Of a stretch of DNA of 64,000 bases, positions 43,758-52,641 are shown piece by piece. Positions within the stretch are counted from its first letter, which is position 1; each line of letters opens with the position of its first letter. The position numbers and the translations under genes are program-made. Under the pieces are notes generated by a model, which saw only the letters and a list, made by a program, of their open reading frames with translations, was not told where the DNA came from and searched no databases. This DNA comes from Lachnospiraceae bacterium (GTDB lineage: Bacteria > Bacillota > Clostridia > Lachnospirales > Lachnospiraceae): NCBI GenBank assembly GCA_019423745.1, contig JAHZAV010000001.1:1-64000 (forward strand), given 5' to 3'.

Positions 43758-44141
43758 ATGGGAAAAGAAGAAAGAAGTACCTATACAATAAAAGAAGATG
43801 AAAATCTCGGTGAAGTTAAGATCGCGGATGAAGTTGTTGCGATCATTGCCGGCCTGGCAGCAATGGAAGTAGATGGAGTTGCATCCATGTCAGGAAATGC
43901 GACAAGAGAATTGATCAGCCGTCTTGGAATGAAATCCTTATCCAAAGGTGTCAAAGTAGATGTACTGGAAGGAATCGTGACAGTATCACTTAAACTGAAC
44001 CTGAAATATGGTTATAATGTGCTGGATGTTTCTGCCAAAGTACAGGAGAAAGTAAAGACTGCAATTGAGAATATGACAGGGCTTACTGTGGCTGATGTTA
44101 ATATTCGTGTTGCAGGAGTAGATATTCCGGAGGAAGTATAA
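43758..44141 (+). CDS. Asp23/Gls24 family envelope stress protein
   Basis: 127-residue member of the Asp23 (DUF322) family, which in Firmicutes associates with the membrane and cell envelope. GEVKIADEVVAIIAGLAAME and GVASMSGNATRELISRLGMK are the typical N-terminal motifs; YGYNVLDVSAKVQEKVKTAI is the C-terminal half. YqhY of B. subtilis, also next to nusB, is linked to acetyl-CoA carboxylase control. ATG 43758 follows GGAGGG; ATG 43743 precedes it. nusB starts at the next base after the stop. Confidence 0.92.
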   Translation: MGKEERSTYTIKEDENLGEVKIADEVVAIIAGLAAMEVDGVASMSGNATRELISRLGMKSLSKGVKVDVLEGIVTVSLKLNLKYGYNVLDVSAKVQEKVKTAIENMTGLTVADVNIRVAGVDIPEEV

Positions 44142-44540
44142 GTGAAAAGATCAGAGGCAAGAGAACATATTTTTAAAATGGTGTTCGGGCTGGAGTTTAA
44201 TGAAAGAGAAGAGATGCCGGAACAGGTGAAAATGTATTTTGAACAACTTGACCAGGCAGCGGATAAGGATAAAGAGTATATCCAGAAAAAAGCCTGGGCT
44301 ATCGCAGAGCATAAGGACGAGATCGATGATCTTATTAACGAGCATGCAAGTGGCTGGAAAACGACTCGCATGAATAAAGTAGATCTTACATTGCTTAGAC
44401 TGGCAGTTTATGAGATGAAATGGGATGATGATGTACCTGTATCTGTCGCAATCAATGAAGCAGTAGAGCTTGCAAAACGGTTTGGAGGAGATGAAAGTCC
44501 CTCCTTTATAAACGGTGTTCTTGCAAAGTTGGCCGTATAG
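44142..44540 (+). CDS. nusB: Transcription antitermination protein NusB, GTG start
   Basis: Binds boxA RNA with S10 and helps rRNA transcription, 132 residues, all helical. The family motif SEAREHIFKMVFGLEF at the N terminus and VAINEAVELAKRFGGDESPS near the C terminus with NGVLAKLA. Start is GTG directly after the asp23 stop, so likely translated by coupling. Confidence 0.95.
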   Translation: MKRSEAREHIFKMVFGLEFNEREEMPEQVKMYFEQLDQAADKDKEYIQKKAWAIAEHKDEIDDLINEHASGWKTTRMNKVDLTLLRLAVYEMKWDDDVPVSVAINEAVELAKRFGGDESPSFINGVLAKLAV

Positions 44541-44558
44541 CTGGAGGGTGTGTATATT

Positions 44559-45785
44559 ATGGCAGCAAATGTGTACACAGTCAGGCAGGTAAATGCATAT
44601 ATCCGGAATATGTTTACCCAGGATTTTATGCTGAACCGGATTTACGTAAAGGGTGAAGTATCAAACTGTAAATATCATACGTCAGGCCATATATATTTTT
44701 CTCTGAAAGATGAGTCCGGAACGATTGCCTGTGTCATGTTCGCAGGGCAGCGGAGCGGGCTCTCTTTTCGTATGTCCGAAGGCCAGCAGGTTATTGTGCT
44801 GGGGAGTGTTAATGTTTATGAAAGAAGTGGTACCTATCAGCTTTATGCTAAAGAAATTAGGCTGGATGGTGAAGGAATCCTCTACGAAAAATTTCAGGCT
44901 TTAAAAAAAGAACTGGAAGAAATGGGCATGTTTGCACCGGAATATAAAAAGCCAATCCCTCATTTTGCTATGCGCATTGGTATTGTTACAGCTTCTACCG
45001 GAGCTGCAATCCGAGATATTATGAACATATCTGCAAGGAGAAATCCTTATATACAACTTCTTCTTTATCCCGCTCAAGTGCAGGGAGAAGGAGCAGCAGA
45101 AAGCATTGTAAGAGGGATTGCCATGTTGGAAAAAGCAGATGTGGATGTGATGATTGTTGGAAGGGGCGGCGGATCTATTGAAGATTTATGGGCTTTTAAT
45201 GAAGAGAGTGTAGCAAGGGCAATTTTTCACTGCACTGTTCCGGTGATTTCGGCAGTAGGACATGAGACAGATACAACGATTGCTGATTATGTGGCAGACC
45301 TTCGTGCGCCGACTCCGTCAGCTGCAGCAGAACTTGCAGTGTGGGATTATCGTTTGTTTGCAAATCAGATGGATGAGTACGCCCTAAAGCTTAAGAAAAA
45401 TATGAGGCAGAAACTGGAATTGGCACATTTAAAAAAAGATCAGTATTCATCCAGATTAAAATATATGCATCCGGGAGTTGCTCTGATTCAAAAAAAACAA
45501 AGACTTGTGGATGCAGAGGATATGCTTCATCGTCTGATGGATAGGCAGGTAGAGACGAATCGTCATCGACTGGCACTTTTGGCAGAGCGAATCAGAGGTC
45601 TTTCACCAGTTGAAAAGCTGGGGAAGGGATTTGCATATGTAGAGCAGATAAAGAACGGGAAAAAGGCAGCCGTGAAAAGCGTATCGCAGGTACAGCCCGG
45701 ACAGGAGCTGGACATTTATGTGACAGATGGAAAGATACGCGTAAAGGCAGAAAAGATAAGGGAGGCGGCTTATGGAAGAGAATAA
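44559..45785 (+). CDS. xseA: Exodeoxyribonuclease VII large subunit
   Basis: Catalytic subunit of the single-strand DNA exonuclease. An N-terminal OB-fold (YVKGEVSNCKYHTSGHIYFS, about 26-45) is followed by the nuclease core GRGGGSIEDLWAFNEE, SAVGHETDTTIADYVADLRA, and a coiled-coil region from about 270 that holds XseB. 408 residues. ATG 44559 with GGAGGG 10 bases upstream; GTG 44550 is the alternative. Overlaps xseB by 14 bases. Confidence 0.95.
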   Translation: MAANVYTVRQVNAYIRNMFTQDFMLNRIYVKGEVSNCKYHTSGHIYFSLKDESGTIACVMFAGQRSGLSFRMSEGQQVIVLGSVNVYERSGTYQLYAKEIRLDGEGILYEKFQALKKELEEMGMFAPEYKKPIPHFAMRIGIVTASTGAAIRDIMNISARRNPYIQLLLYPAQVQGEGAAESIVRGIAMLEKADVDVMIVGRGGGSIEDLWAFNEESVARAIFHCTVPVISAVGHETDTTIADYVADLRAPTPSAAAELAVWDYRLFANQMDEYALKLKKNMRQKLELAHLKKDQYSSRLKYMHPGVALIQKKQRLVDAEDMLHRLMDRQVETNRHRLALLAERIRGLSPVEKLGKGFAYVEQIKNGKKAAVKSVSQVQPGQELDIYVTDGKIRVKAEKIREAAYGRE

Positions 45786-46005
45786 TAAGCTGATACAGCA
45801 GCCAGAAGATAGAAAAACCTTGGAAGAAGAATTTCAAGAGCTGGAACAGGTATTGCAAGCAATGGAACAGGAAGTAACACTGGAAGAGTCTTTCCAGCTT
45901 TATCATAAGGGAATTGATCTTTTAAAAGCATGCAGTGATAAGATCGATCGTGTGGAAAAGCAGATTCAGATATTGGATGAAGAAGGAGAGAGTCATGGAT
46001 TCTGA
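45772..46005 (+). CDS. xseB: Exodeoxyribonuclease VII small subunit
   Basis: 77-residue helical protein that coats the XseA coiled coil. EEEFQELEQVLQAMEQ and LEESFQLYHKGIDLLKACSD are the family core. It overlaps xseA at its start and ispA at its end (11 bases), so all three are translationally coupled. Confidence 0.95.
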   Translation: MEENNKLIQQPEDRKTLEEEFQELEQVLQAMEQEVTLEESFQLYHKGIDLLKACSDKIDRVEKQIQILDEEGESHGF

Positions 46006-46900
46006 ACAGATGAAGTTTGAAAAAGCAAGGGAAGTAAAGGTAAAAGAGATAGAGAAAATTTTGTCCAGTTATCTCCCTGAAAAAGAAGGATTTCAAAAAA
46101 TTATCATGGAAGCAATGGAATACAGCCTGATGGCTGGGGGCAAGAGAATCCGCCCCATGTTAATGCAGGAGACTTATCATCTTATGGGCGGTACTGGAAA
46201 TTTAGTAAATCCTTTTATGGCAGCTATTGAAATGATTCATACCTATTCTCTTGTACATGATGACTTGCCTGCCATGGATAATGATGATTATCGGCGGGGC
46301 AGAAAGACAACGCATGTTGTTTATGGTGAGGATATGGGGATCCTTACAGGGGATGCCCTTTTGAATTATGCATTTGAGACGGCAGCGAAAGCTTTTGAAG
46401 AATTTCCGAGGGACAGTCTTCTGATTGGGAAAGCCATGAAGATTCTTGCACAGAAAGCGGGAATCTATGGAATGCTGGGCGGACAGGTAGTGGACGTAAA
46501 AGAAACGGGACACATGCTTTCAAAAGACACGCTGGATTTTATTTATGCTTTAAAAACCGGAGCACTTATTGAATCATCTATGATGATTGGAGCAATTCTG
46601 GCAGGAGCTTCTGAAGAACAAATCAAACAGGTGGAGAAGGTTGCTGCAAAAACAGGACTTGCCTTCCAGATACAGGATGATATTCTGGATGTGACAAGTA
46701 CCAGTGAAACTCTTGGAAAGCCGGTACATAGCGATGAAAAGAATGAAAAGACAACCTATGTGACTCTGGTAGGTATAGAGGAAGCCAGGAAAATTGTGGA
46801 GAGGGAGTCACAAGAAGCCATTAAAATACTGACTGTACTTCCGGGGAACAATGATTATTTGATCTGGCTTCTTGAGGAACTTATTCATCGGGAAAAATAA
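45995..46900 (+). CDS. ispA: Farnesyl/geranyl diphosphate synthase
   Basis: Condenses isopentenyl diphosphate with allylic diphosphates; 301 residues. First aspartate-rich motif HDDLPAMDNDDYRRG (about 86-100) and second motif QIQDDILDVTS (about 225) bind Mg2+ and substrate. GGKRIRPML and KTGALIESS are further motifs. ATG 45995 with AAGGAGAG; longer frame from 45935 lies within xseB. It precedes dxs, so isoprenoid precursor supply and chain elongation are co-expressed. Confidence 0.95.
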   Translation: MDSEQMKFEKAREVKVKEIEKILSSYLPEKEGFQKIIMEAMEYSLMAGGKRIRPMLMQETYHLMGGTGNLVNPFMAAIEMIHTYSLVHDDLPAMDNDDYRRGRKTTHVVYGEDMGILTGDALLNYAFETAAKAFEEFPRDSLLIGKAMKILAQKAGIYGMLGGQVVDVKETGHMLSKDTLDFIYALKTGALIESSMMIGAILAGASEEQIKQVEKVAAKTGLAFQIQDDILDVTSTSETLGKPVHSDEKNEKTTYVTLVGIEEARKIVERESQEAIKILTVLPGNNDYLIWLLEELIHREK

Positions 46901-46908
46901 GGAGCATT

Positions 46909-48798
46909 ATGATGCTGTTAGATCGGATTGAAAAAGAAAATGATATCAAAGAACTAAATAAAGAAGAATTGGATCAACTTGCAGAAGAAATCAGGGAATT
47001 CCTGATTCAAAAGATCAGCCTTACAGGTGGACATTTGGCTTCTAACCTGGGAGTGGTAGAACTTACGATTGCTATGCATCGGATTTTTACTTTGCCAAGA
47101 GATAAAATGATCTGGGATGTGGGGCATCAGTCCTATACTCATAAAATCCTGACCGGAAGGAGGGCAGGATTTGATGCACTGCGAAAGTATGGAGGAATGA
47201 GTGGATTTCCTAAAAGGAAGGAAAGCCCGTGTGATGCTTTTGATACGGGGCATAGTTCTACGTCTATATCAGCAGGGCTTGGCTATGTGGAAGCAAGAGA
47301 TCTTAAAGGTGAGGATTACAGTGTCGTTTCTGTAATTGGCGACGGAGCCATGACAGGTGGAATGGCTTATGAGGCTCTTAATAACGCAGCTCATTTGAAA
47401 ACAAATTTTATTATTGTTCTCAATGATAATTATATGTCTATTTCAGAAAATGTGGGAGGAATGTCCAATTATCTTGCCAGACTTCGTACTGCAGATCTCT
47501 ATACAGGTCTGAAAAAGGGAGTAACGAATGCTCTTCATAAAATACCTACAGTGGGAGATCAGATGATTGAGCAGATCCGAAAGACGAAGAGCAGTATTAA
47601 GCAGCTTGTTGTTCCCGGAATGCTGTTTGAGGATATGGGGATTACCTATCTTGGCCCAATTCCGGGACATGATATTAGTATGCTATGTCGGGCTTTTAAG
47701 GAGGCAAAGAAGGTAGAAGGCCCTGTTCTTCTTCATGTTTTGACACAGAAAGGAAAAGGGTATGCACCGGCTGAACAGGATCCTTCGCGTTTTCATGGCA
47801 CAGGACCCTTTGATATCCGCACAGGCCAACCTTTGCAGAAATCTTCTAAAGATACATATACCGATATATTTTCGAAGGTGATCTGCGATATCGGAAAGCA
47901 TGATCCAAATGTAGCAGTTATTACGGCGGCAATGGCGGATGGAACAGGGCTGGCAGAGTTTGGCAGACATTTTCCAAAACGTTTTTTTGATGTGGGTATT
48001 GCAGAGGGACACGGAGTTACATTTGCCGCCGGCCTTGCAGCAGGAGGAATGCACCCGGTATTTGCAGTTTATTCATCATTTTTGCAAAGAGGTTACGATC
48101 AGTTGATCCATGATGTGGGGCTTCAGAATCTTCCAGTAGTTTTTGCTGTGGATCGGGCAGGTCTGGTAGGAAGCGATGGAGAGACACATCAGGGAATTTT
48201 TGATTTGTCCTATCTGGGGGGAATTCCCAATATGACTGTGATGTCTCCAAAAAATCGCTGGGAACTTGCTGATATGTTAAGGTTTGCTGTTCAGTTTAAA
48301 GGTCCTATAGCAATTCGTTATCCGCGGGGGACAGCTTATGATGGTTATGAACAGTATCGTGCGCCTATCTGTTATGGAAAAAGTGAGACAATCTATGAAG
48401 AAGAGGGAATTGCTTTAATCAGTGTGGGACATATGTTTAAAGAAGCAGAAGAAACCCGCAGACTCCTTAAGGAGACAGGATACAACTGTAGTTTGATTAA
48501 CGCAAGATTTGTTAAGCCTCTTGACGGAGAAATGATCGATGAGATTGCAAAGACGCACAGTCTGATTGTAACTATTGAAGAAAATATTCTGTGTGGAGGC
48601 TTTGGTCAACGTGTATTGGAGTATGTTATGAAAAATCATGTTCCAGTGCATGTGCTTAATCTGGCATTGCCAGATGATTATATTGAGCATGGAAGTGTAG
48701 ATGTTCTTCGCCAAGAGGTACTCTTAGATCCAGAGTCAATGAAAAAAAGAATTGTGACAGAATATGTTCAGCTTCAGCAGGAAGAGGAGATAAAATGA
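46909..48798 (+). CDS. dxs: 1-deoxy-D-xylulose-5-phosphate synthase
   Basis: Thiamine-diphosphate enzyme that joins pyruvate and glyceraldehyde 3-phosphate, entry of the MEP isoprenoid pathway. ThDP motif GDGAMTGGMAYEALNNAAH (about 144-162), HxSTS-type GHSSTSISAGLGY, transketolase pyrimidine-binding domain (GIAEGHGVTFAAGLAA) and C-terminal domain. 629 residues. AAGGAG ribosome binding site; stop overlaps tlyA start as ATGA. Confidence 0.96.
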   Translation: MMLLDRIEKENDIKELNKEELDQLAEEIREFLIQKISLTGGHLASNLGVVELTIAMHRIFTLPRDKMIWDVGHQSYTHKILTGRRAGFDALRKYGGMSGFPKRKESPCDAFDTGHSSTSISAGLGYVEARDLKGEDYSVVSVIGDGAMTGGMAYEALNNAAHLKTNFIIVLNDNYMSISENVGGMSNYLARLRTADLYTGLKKGVTNALHKIPTVGDQMIEQIRKTKSSIKQLVVPGMLFEDMGITYLGPIPGHDISMLCRAFKEAKKVEGPVLLHVLTQKGKGYAPAEQDPSRFHGTGPFDIRTGQPLQKSSKDTYTDIFSKVICDIGKHDPNVAVITAAMADGTGLAEFGRHFPKRFFDVGIAEGHGVTFAAGLAAGGMHPVFAVYSSFLQRGYDQLIHDVGLQNLPVVFAVDRAGLVGSDGETHQGIFDLSYLGGIPNMTVMSPKNRWELADMLRFAVQFKGPIAIRYPRGTAYDGYEQYRAPICYGKSETIYEEEGIALISVGHMFKEAEETRRLLKETGYNCSLINARFVKPLDGEMIDEIAKTHSLIVTIEENILCGGFGQRVLEYVMKNHVPVHVLNLALPDDYIEHGSVDVLRQEVLLDPESMKKRIVTEYVQLQQEEEIK

Positions 48799-49604
48799 AA
48801 GAACGCTTGGATGTATTACTTGTAAAAAGAAACCTTGCCGAATCAAGGGAGAAAGCAAAGGCTATTATCATGGCAGGAAATGTATTTGTAGACGGACAAA
48901 GAGAGGATAAAGCCGGTGCTTCGTTTTCTGATGAGGTACAGATTGAAATAAAGGGGAATACACTTCCCTATGTGAGCAGAGGTGGTCTCAAACTGGAGAA
49001 GGCGATGGCGAATTTCGATGTTTCCGTGAAAGACAAGGTCTGTACAGATGTAGGATCTTCAACAGGTGGATTTACCGACTGTATGCTTCAAAATGGGGCG
49101 AAAAAGGTGTATGCTATTGATGTGGGAAGAGGACAACTGGCATGGAAACTTCGTCAGGATGAGCGGGTCATCTGTATGGAAAAAACAAATATCCGCTACG
49201 TAACTTTAGACGATCTAGGAGAAAGGATTGATTTTTCATCTATCGATGTATCTTTTATTTCTCTGACAAAAGTACTTGAGCCAATTCGCAACTATCTTCA
49301 GGAAAGAGGACAGATTGTAGCTCTGATTAAACCACAATTTGAAGCCGGAAGGGAAAAGGTCGGGAAAAAAGGTGTTGTTCGTGAAGCATCTACTCATATG
49401 GAAGTGATAGAAAAGGTAATCGATTATGCCAGAACCATAGGGTTTGATGTACTTAATCTGGAATTTTCTCCTATTAAAGGGCCAGAAGGAAATATAGAAT
49501 ATCTGGTTCATTTAGAAAAATGTCTGGAGGGAGAAGGTAAAATTGCTGACGGAATTTCTATAGATCAGACGGTTTCTGCAGCATTTGGAGAACTGGCAAA
49601 ATGA
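48795..49604 (+). CDS. tlyA: TlyA family rRNA 2'-O-methyltransferase
   Basis: S4 RNA-binding domain at residues 1-62 (ERLDVLLVKRNLAESREKAK), then an FtsJ-like SAM methyltransferase with DVGSSTGGFTDCMLQ (about 82-96) and IDVSFISLTKVLEP. Mycobacterial TlyA methylates 16S and 23S rRNA; older annotations call the family hemolysin. 269 residues. Starts within the dxs stop (ATGA). Standard place before nadK-argR-recN. Confidence 0.92.
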   Translation: MKERLDVLLVKRNLAESREKAKAIIMAGNVFVDGQREDKAGASFSDEVQIEIKGNTLPYVSRGGLKLEKAMANFDVSVKDKVCTDVGSSTGGFTDCMLQNGAKKVYAIDVGRGQLAWKLRQDERVICMEKTNIRYVTLDDLGERIDFSSIDVSFISLTKVLEPIRNYLQERGQIVALIKPQFEAGREKVGKKGVVREASTHMEVIEKVIDYARTIGFDVLNLEFSPIKGPEGNIEYLVHLEKCLEGEGKIADGISIDQTVSAAFGELAK

Positions 49605-49642
49605 TCCTTTGGAAAACACAAAGAAATCATAAGAGGTAGAAA

Positions 49643-50473
49643 ATGGAACGGTTTTATATAGTGACCAATGACGGAAAAGACAAAGACAGAAAAATAACCA
49701 GGCATATTTGTGATATACTAGAAAAGGCCGGAAAAACATGCTTTTTATCTCAGAAAGATGAAAAGAAAAATATTATACCGGACACAGTCCCTAAGGAGTT
49801 GGATTGTGCCATTGTCATTGGGGGAGATGGCAGCCTTATAGAAGTGGCAAGACTGGTAAAAAGTGAAATTCCCATATTAGGGATCAATATGGGGACTTTA
49901 GGGTATCTGACAGAAGTAGAAATTTCTGATCTGGATGAGGCTATTCAGAAAATTTTGGACGGAAATTATCAGGTTGAAAGCAGGATGATGCTGGATGGCA
50001 GTTTTGAAAAGAGAAACAGTGATATTGCCCTTAATGATATTGTAGTTTCCAGAAAAGGAGATCTTAGAGTCATTCATTTCAATCTGTATGTAAATGGTGC
50101 GTTTTTAAATTCCTACGAGGCAGATGGAATTATCGTGTCGACACCGACGGGGTCAACAGCATACAATCTTTCTGCAGGCGGACCCATTGTAGAACCGACG
50201 GCATCCATGATTGTTCTGACGCCTATTTGTTCTCATGCACTAAATACCAGCAGTATAGTCCTTCCGGCAGAAGATGAGATTGTGATTGAGATAGGTGAAG
50301 GAAGGAACGGGAGAGAAGAAGAGGTTTTTGTTACCTTTGATGGAGCAGATATGGTAGAATTGAGGACGGGAGATAAGGTGACTATTACAAAATCCCGACA
50401 TGAGACAAAGCTCATGAAATTGAGTGAAGTCAGCTTTTTGGAAATATTACGCAGGAAAATGAAAGGAAATTAG
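49643..50473 (+). CDS. nadK: NAD kinase
   Basis: Phosphorylates NAD+ to NADP+. Diagnostic GGDGSLIEVAR (about residues 56-66), NMGTLGYLTEV (about 82-92) and STPTGSTAYNLSAGGPI (about 167-183). 276 residues. RBS AGAGGT 7 bases upstream of ATG 49643. argR starts 4 bases after its stop. Confidence 0.95.
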   Translation: MERFYIVTNDGKDKDRKITRHICDILEKAGKTCFLSQKDEKKNIIPDTVPKELDCAIVIGGDGSLIEVARLVKSEIPILGINMGTLGYLTEVEISDLDEAIQKILDGNYQVESRMMLDGSFEKRNSDIALNDIVVSRKGDLRVIHFNLYVNGAFLNSYEADGIIVSTPTGSTAYNLSAGGPIVEPTASMIVLTPICSHALNTSSIVLPAEDEIVIEIGEGRNGREEEVFVTFDGADMVELRTGDKVTITKSRHETKLMKLSEVSFLEILRRKMKGN

Positions 50474-50477
50474 CATA

Positions 50478-50927
50478 ATGAAAATCAACCGACATGCGAA
50501 AATTGTGGAATTGATCAATAAATACCGTATTGAAACGCAGGAAGAATTGGCAGAATACCTGAATAAAGAGGGATTTAAAGTGACACAGGCCACAGTTTCA
50601 AGAGATATTCGTGACTTAAAACTTACGAAAGTTCCTACTGATGACGGGAAGCAAAGATATGCTGTCCACCAGAAAGATGAATCCGAGATGAGCGAGAAGT
50701 ATATTCGTGTTTTGAAAGATGGTTTTGTTTCCATGGATATGGCGCAGAATATTCTTGTAATCAAGACAGTATCCGGAATGGCTAGTGCTGTATGCGCTGC
50801 ATTAGATGCGATGAGATGGAGCGAAATCGTAGGAAGTATTGCGGGAGACGATACCATTATGTGTGCAATTCGCAGTGTGGAAGATACTGCAAGTGTTATG
50901 GATAAAATCAGTAAGATTGTTTTGTAA
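50478..50927 (+). CDS. argR: Arginine repressor ArgR
   Basis: Hexameric regulator of arginine metabolism. N-terminal winged helix (EELAEYLNKEGFKVTQATVS and the RDIRDLKLTKVP recognition segment); the C-terminal oligomerisation domain binds arginine through GSIAGDDTIMCAIR. 149 residues. Position between nadK and recN is conserved in Firmicutes. RBS GGAAAT overlaps the nadK end. Its target operators were not found within this window. Confidence 0.95.
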   Translation: MKINRHAKIVELINKYRIETQEELAEYLNKEGFKVTQATVSRDIRDLKLTKVPTDDGKQRYAVHQKDESEMSEKYIRVLKDGFVSMDMAQNILVIKTVSGMASAVCAALDAMRWSEIVGSIAGDDTIMCAIRSVEDTASVMDKISKIVL

Positions 50928-50945
50928 GAGCATTTAGGAGGACAT

Positions 50946-52619
50946 ATGTTACAGAACTTACATGTGAAAAACCTGGCTCTGATTGATGAGATAGAAGTGG
51001 ATTTCAAAGAAGGGCTGAATATACTGACAGGAGAGACCGGAGCAGGAAAATCAATTATTCTTGGTTCGGTCAGTCTTGCGCTTGGAGCCCGGTATTCAAC
51101 AGATATTTTAAGAAAAGGTGCGCAATATGGCTTTGTAGAACTAACTTTTACAGTAGAAAATGAAAGTCAGGAGCAACGTTTAGGAAAGTTGGACATTTTT
51201 CCTGAAGAGGGAACGGTGGTTCTTAGCAGGCGACTGATGGAAGGACGCAGCACGAGTAAAATTAACGGAGAGACGGTATCTATTGCGCTTCTTAAAGAGG
51301 TGGCAGGTATATTGATTGACATACATGGACAGCACGAACATCAGTCCCTTCTCAATAAAAAGAAACAATTGGAGTTCTTGGATAATTTTGCGGCAAATCA
51401 TATTCAAAAAACGGCAAAGCAGGTAAAAGCTGCTTATGAAGAATATAAAAAGTGGAAAAAAGAGCTGGATGAAGCAGATAAAGATGAAGCGGAACGCGCA
51501 AAAGAAGCCTCTTTTCTGGAATTTGAGATAAAAGAGATTAGTGGGGCAGGGCTCAGAAAAGGCGAAGACGAAGAATTGGAAGAAGCTTATCGGCGCATGG
51601 TGAACAGTCAGAAGATTGTTTCCGGGATAAATGAAGCTCATACCCATACAAGCGAAGGAAATAGCAGTGCCAGTGAATCAATCAGCAGAGCAATTCGTTG
51701 CTTATCTGATGCGGCAGAAATAGACGAAAAGGCCAGTGGCTTATATGAACAGTTAGTAGAAATTGACAGTCTTTTAAACGATTTTAACAGAGAACTTTCA
51801 GCATACAGTGAAGGTCTGGATTTCTCAGAAGAGGAGTTTGCGCAGACGGAAGACCGCCTTAATGAAATTAACCGTCTGAAAACAAAATATGGAAACAGCA
51901 TAGAGGATATTCAGAGTTACTGTAAAGAAAAGAAAGAAAGGCTTCATGTGTTAAATGATTATGACTGTTATTTGGAAAATTTAAGAACCAGATTTCATCA
52001 GGCTGAAGAGGAACTGAAAAAACAGACGGAGAAGTTGACTTCTTTCAGGAAAGAAGAGAGTGTTATTTTTGCACAAAAAATTCGAGAAGGGTTGAAAGAC
52101 CTTAATTTTGTCAACGTGCAGTTTGAGATTCATTTTTCACCGCTTCCTGAGTATACGTCTGCCGGAAGAGATGATGTGGAGTTTATGATATCTATGAATC
52201 CGGGAGAACCAGTAAAACCACTTTCTGAAGTAGCATCAGGAGGAGAACTCTCCAGAATTATGCTGGCGATCAAAACAGTTATGGCAGATAAAGATGAAAT
52301 TCCTACATTGATTTTTGATGAAATCGATGTGGGAATCAGCGGACGGACAGCACAGAAAGTTTCAGAGAAGATGGCAGTGATCGGAAGAGGCCATCAGGTG
52401 ATCTGTATTACACATCTTGCACAGATTGCGGCTATGGCAGATGCACATTATGTTATTGAAAAAACGGTAGAAGATCAAAAAACAAGGACAGGCATTCGTT
52501 TGTTAAATTATGAGGAATCTGTGGATGAATTAGCGAGGATTCTGGGAGGAGCAAAAATTACAGAGGCTGTCCGTGAAAATGCAAGGGAAATGAAGGAACT
52601 TGCAAAGGGATCATGTTGA
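50946..52619 (+). CDS. recN: DNA repair protein RecN
   Basis: SMC-like ATPase that acts early at double-strand breaks. Walker A GETGAGKS (29-36), long coiled-coil middle, signature SGGELSRIMLAIK (about 430) and Walker B TLIFDEIDVGISG. 557 residues. RBS AGGAGG. Unlike the arrangement usual in sporeformers, spoIVB and spo0A do not follow; an FtsK/SpoIIIE gene does. Confidence 0.95.
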   Translation: MLQNLHVKNLALIDEIEVDFKEGLNILTGETGAGKSIILGSVSLALGARYSTDILRKGAQYGFVELTFTVENESQEQRLGKLDIFPEEGTVVLSRRLMEGRSTSKINGETVSIALLKEVAGILIDIHGQHEHQSLLNKKKQLEFLDNFAANHIQKTAKQVKAAYEEYKKWKKELDEADKDEAERAKEASFLEFEIKEISGAGLRKGEDEELEEAYRRMVNSQKIVSGINEAHTHTSEGNSSASESISRAIRCLSDAAEIDEKASGLYEQLVEIDSLLNDFNRELSAYSEGLDFSEEEFAQTEDRLNEINRLKTKYGNSIEDIQSYCKEKKERLHVLNDYDCYLENLRTRFHQAEEELKKQTEKLTSFRKEESVIFAQKIREGLKDLNFVNVQFEIHFSPLPEYTSAGRDDVEFMISMNPGEPVKPLSEVASGGELSRIMLAIKTVMADKDEIPTLIFDEIDVGISGRTAQKVSEKMAVIGRGHQVICITHLAQIAAMADAHYVIEKTVEDQKTRTGIRLLNYEESVDELARILGGAKITEAVRENAREMKELAKGSC

Positions 52620-52641
52620 TAAACTAATAAGGGGGAACATT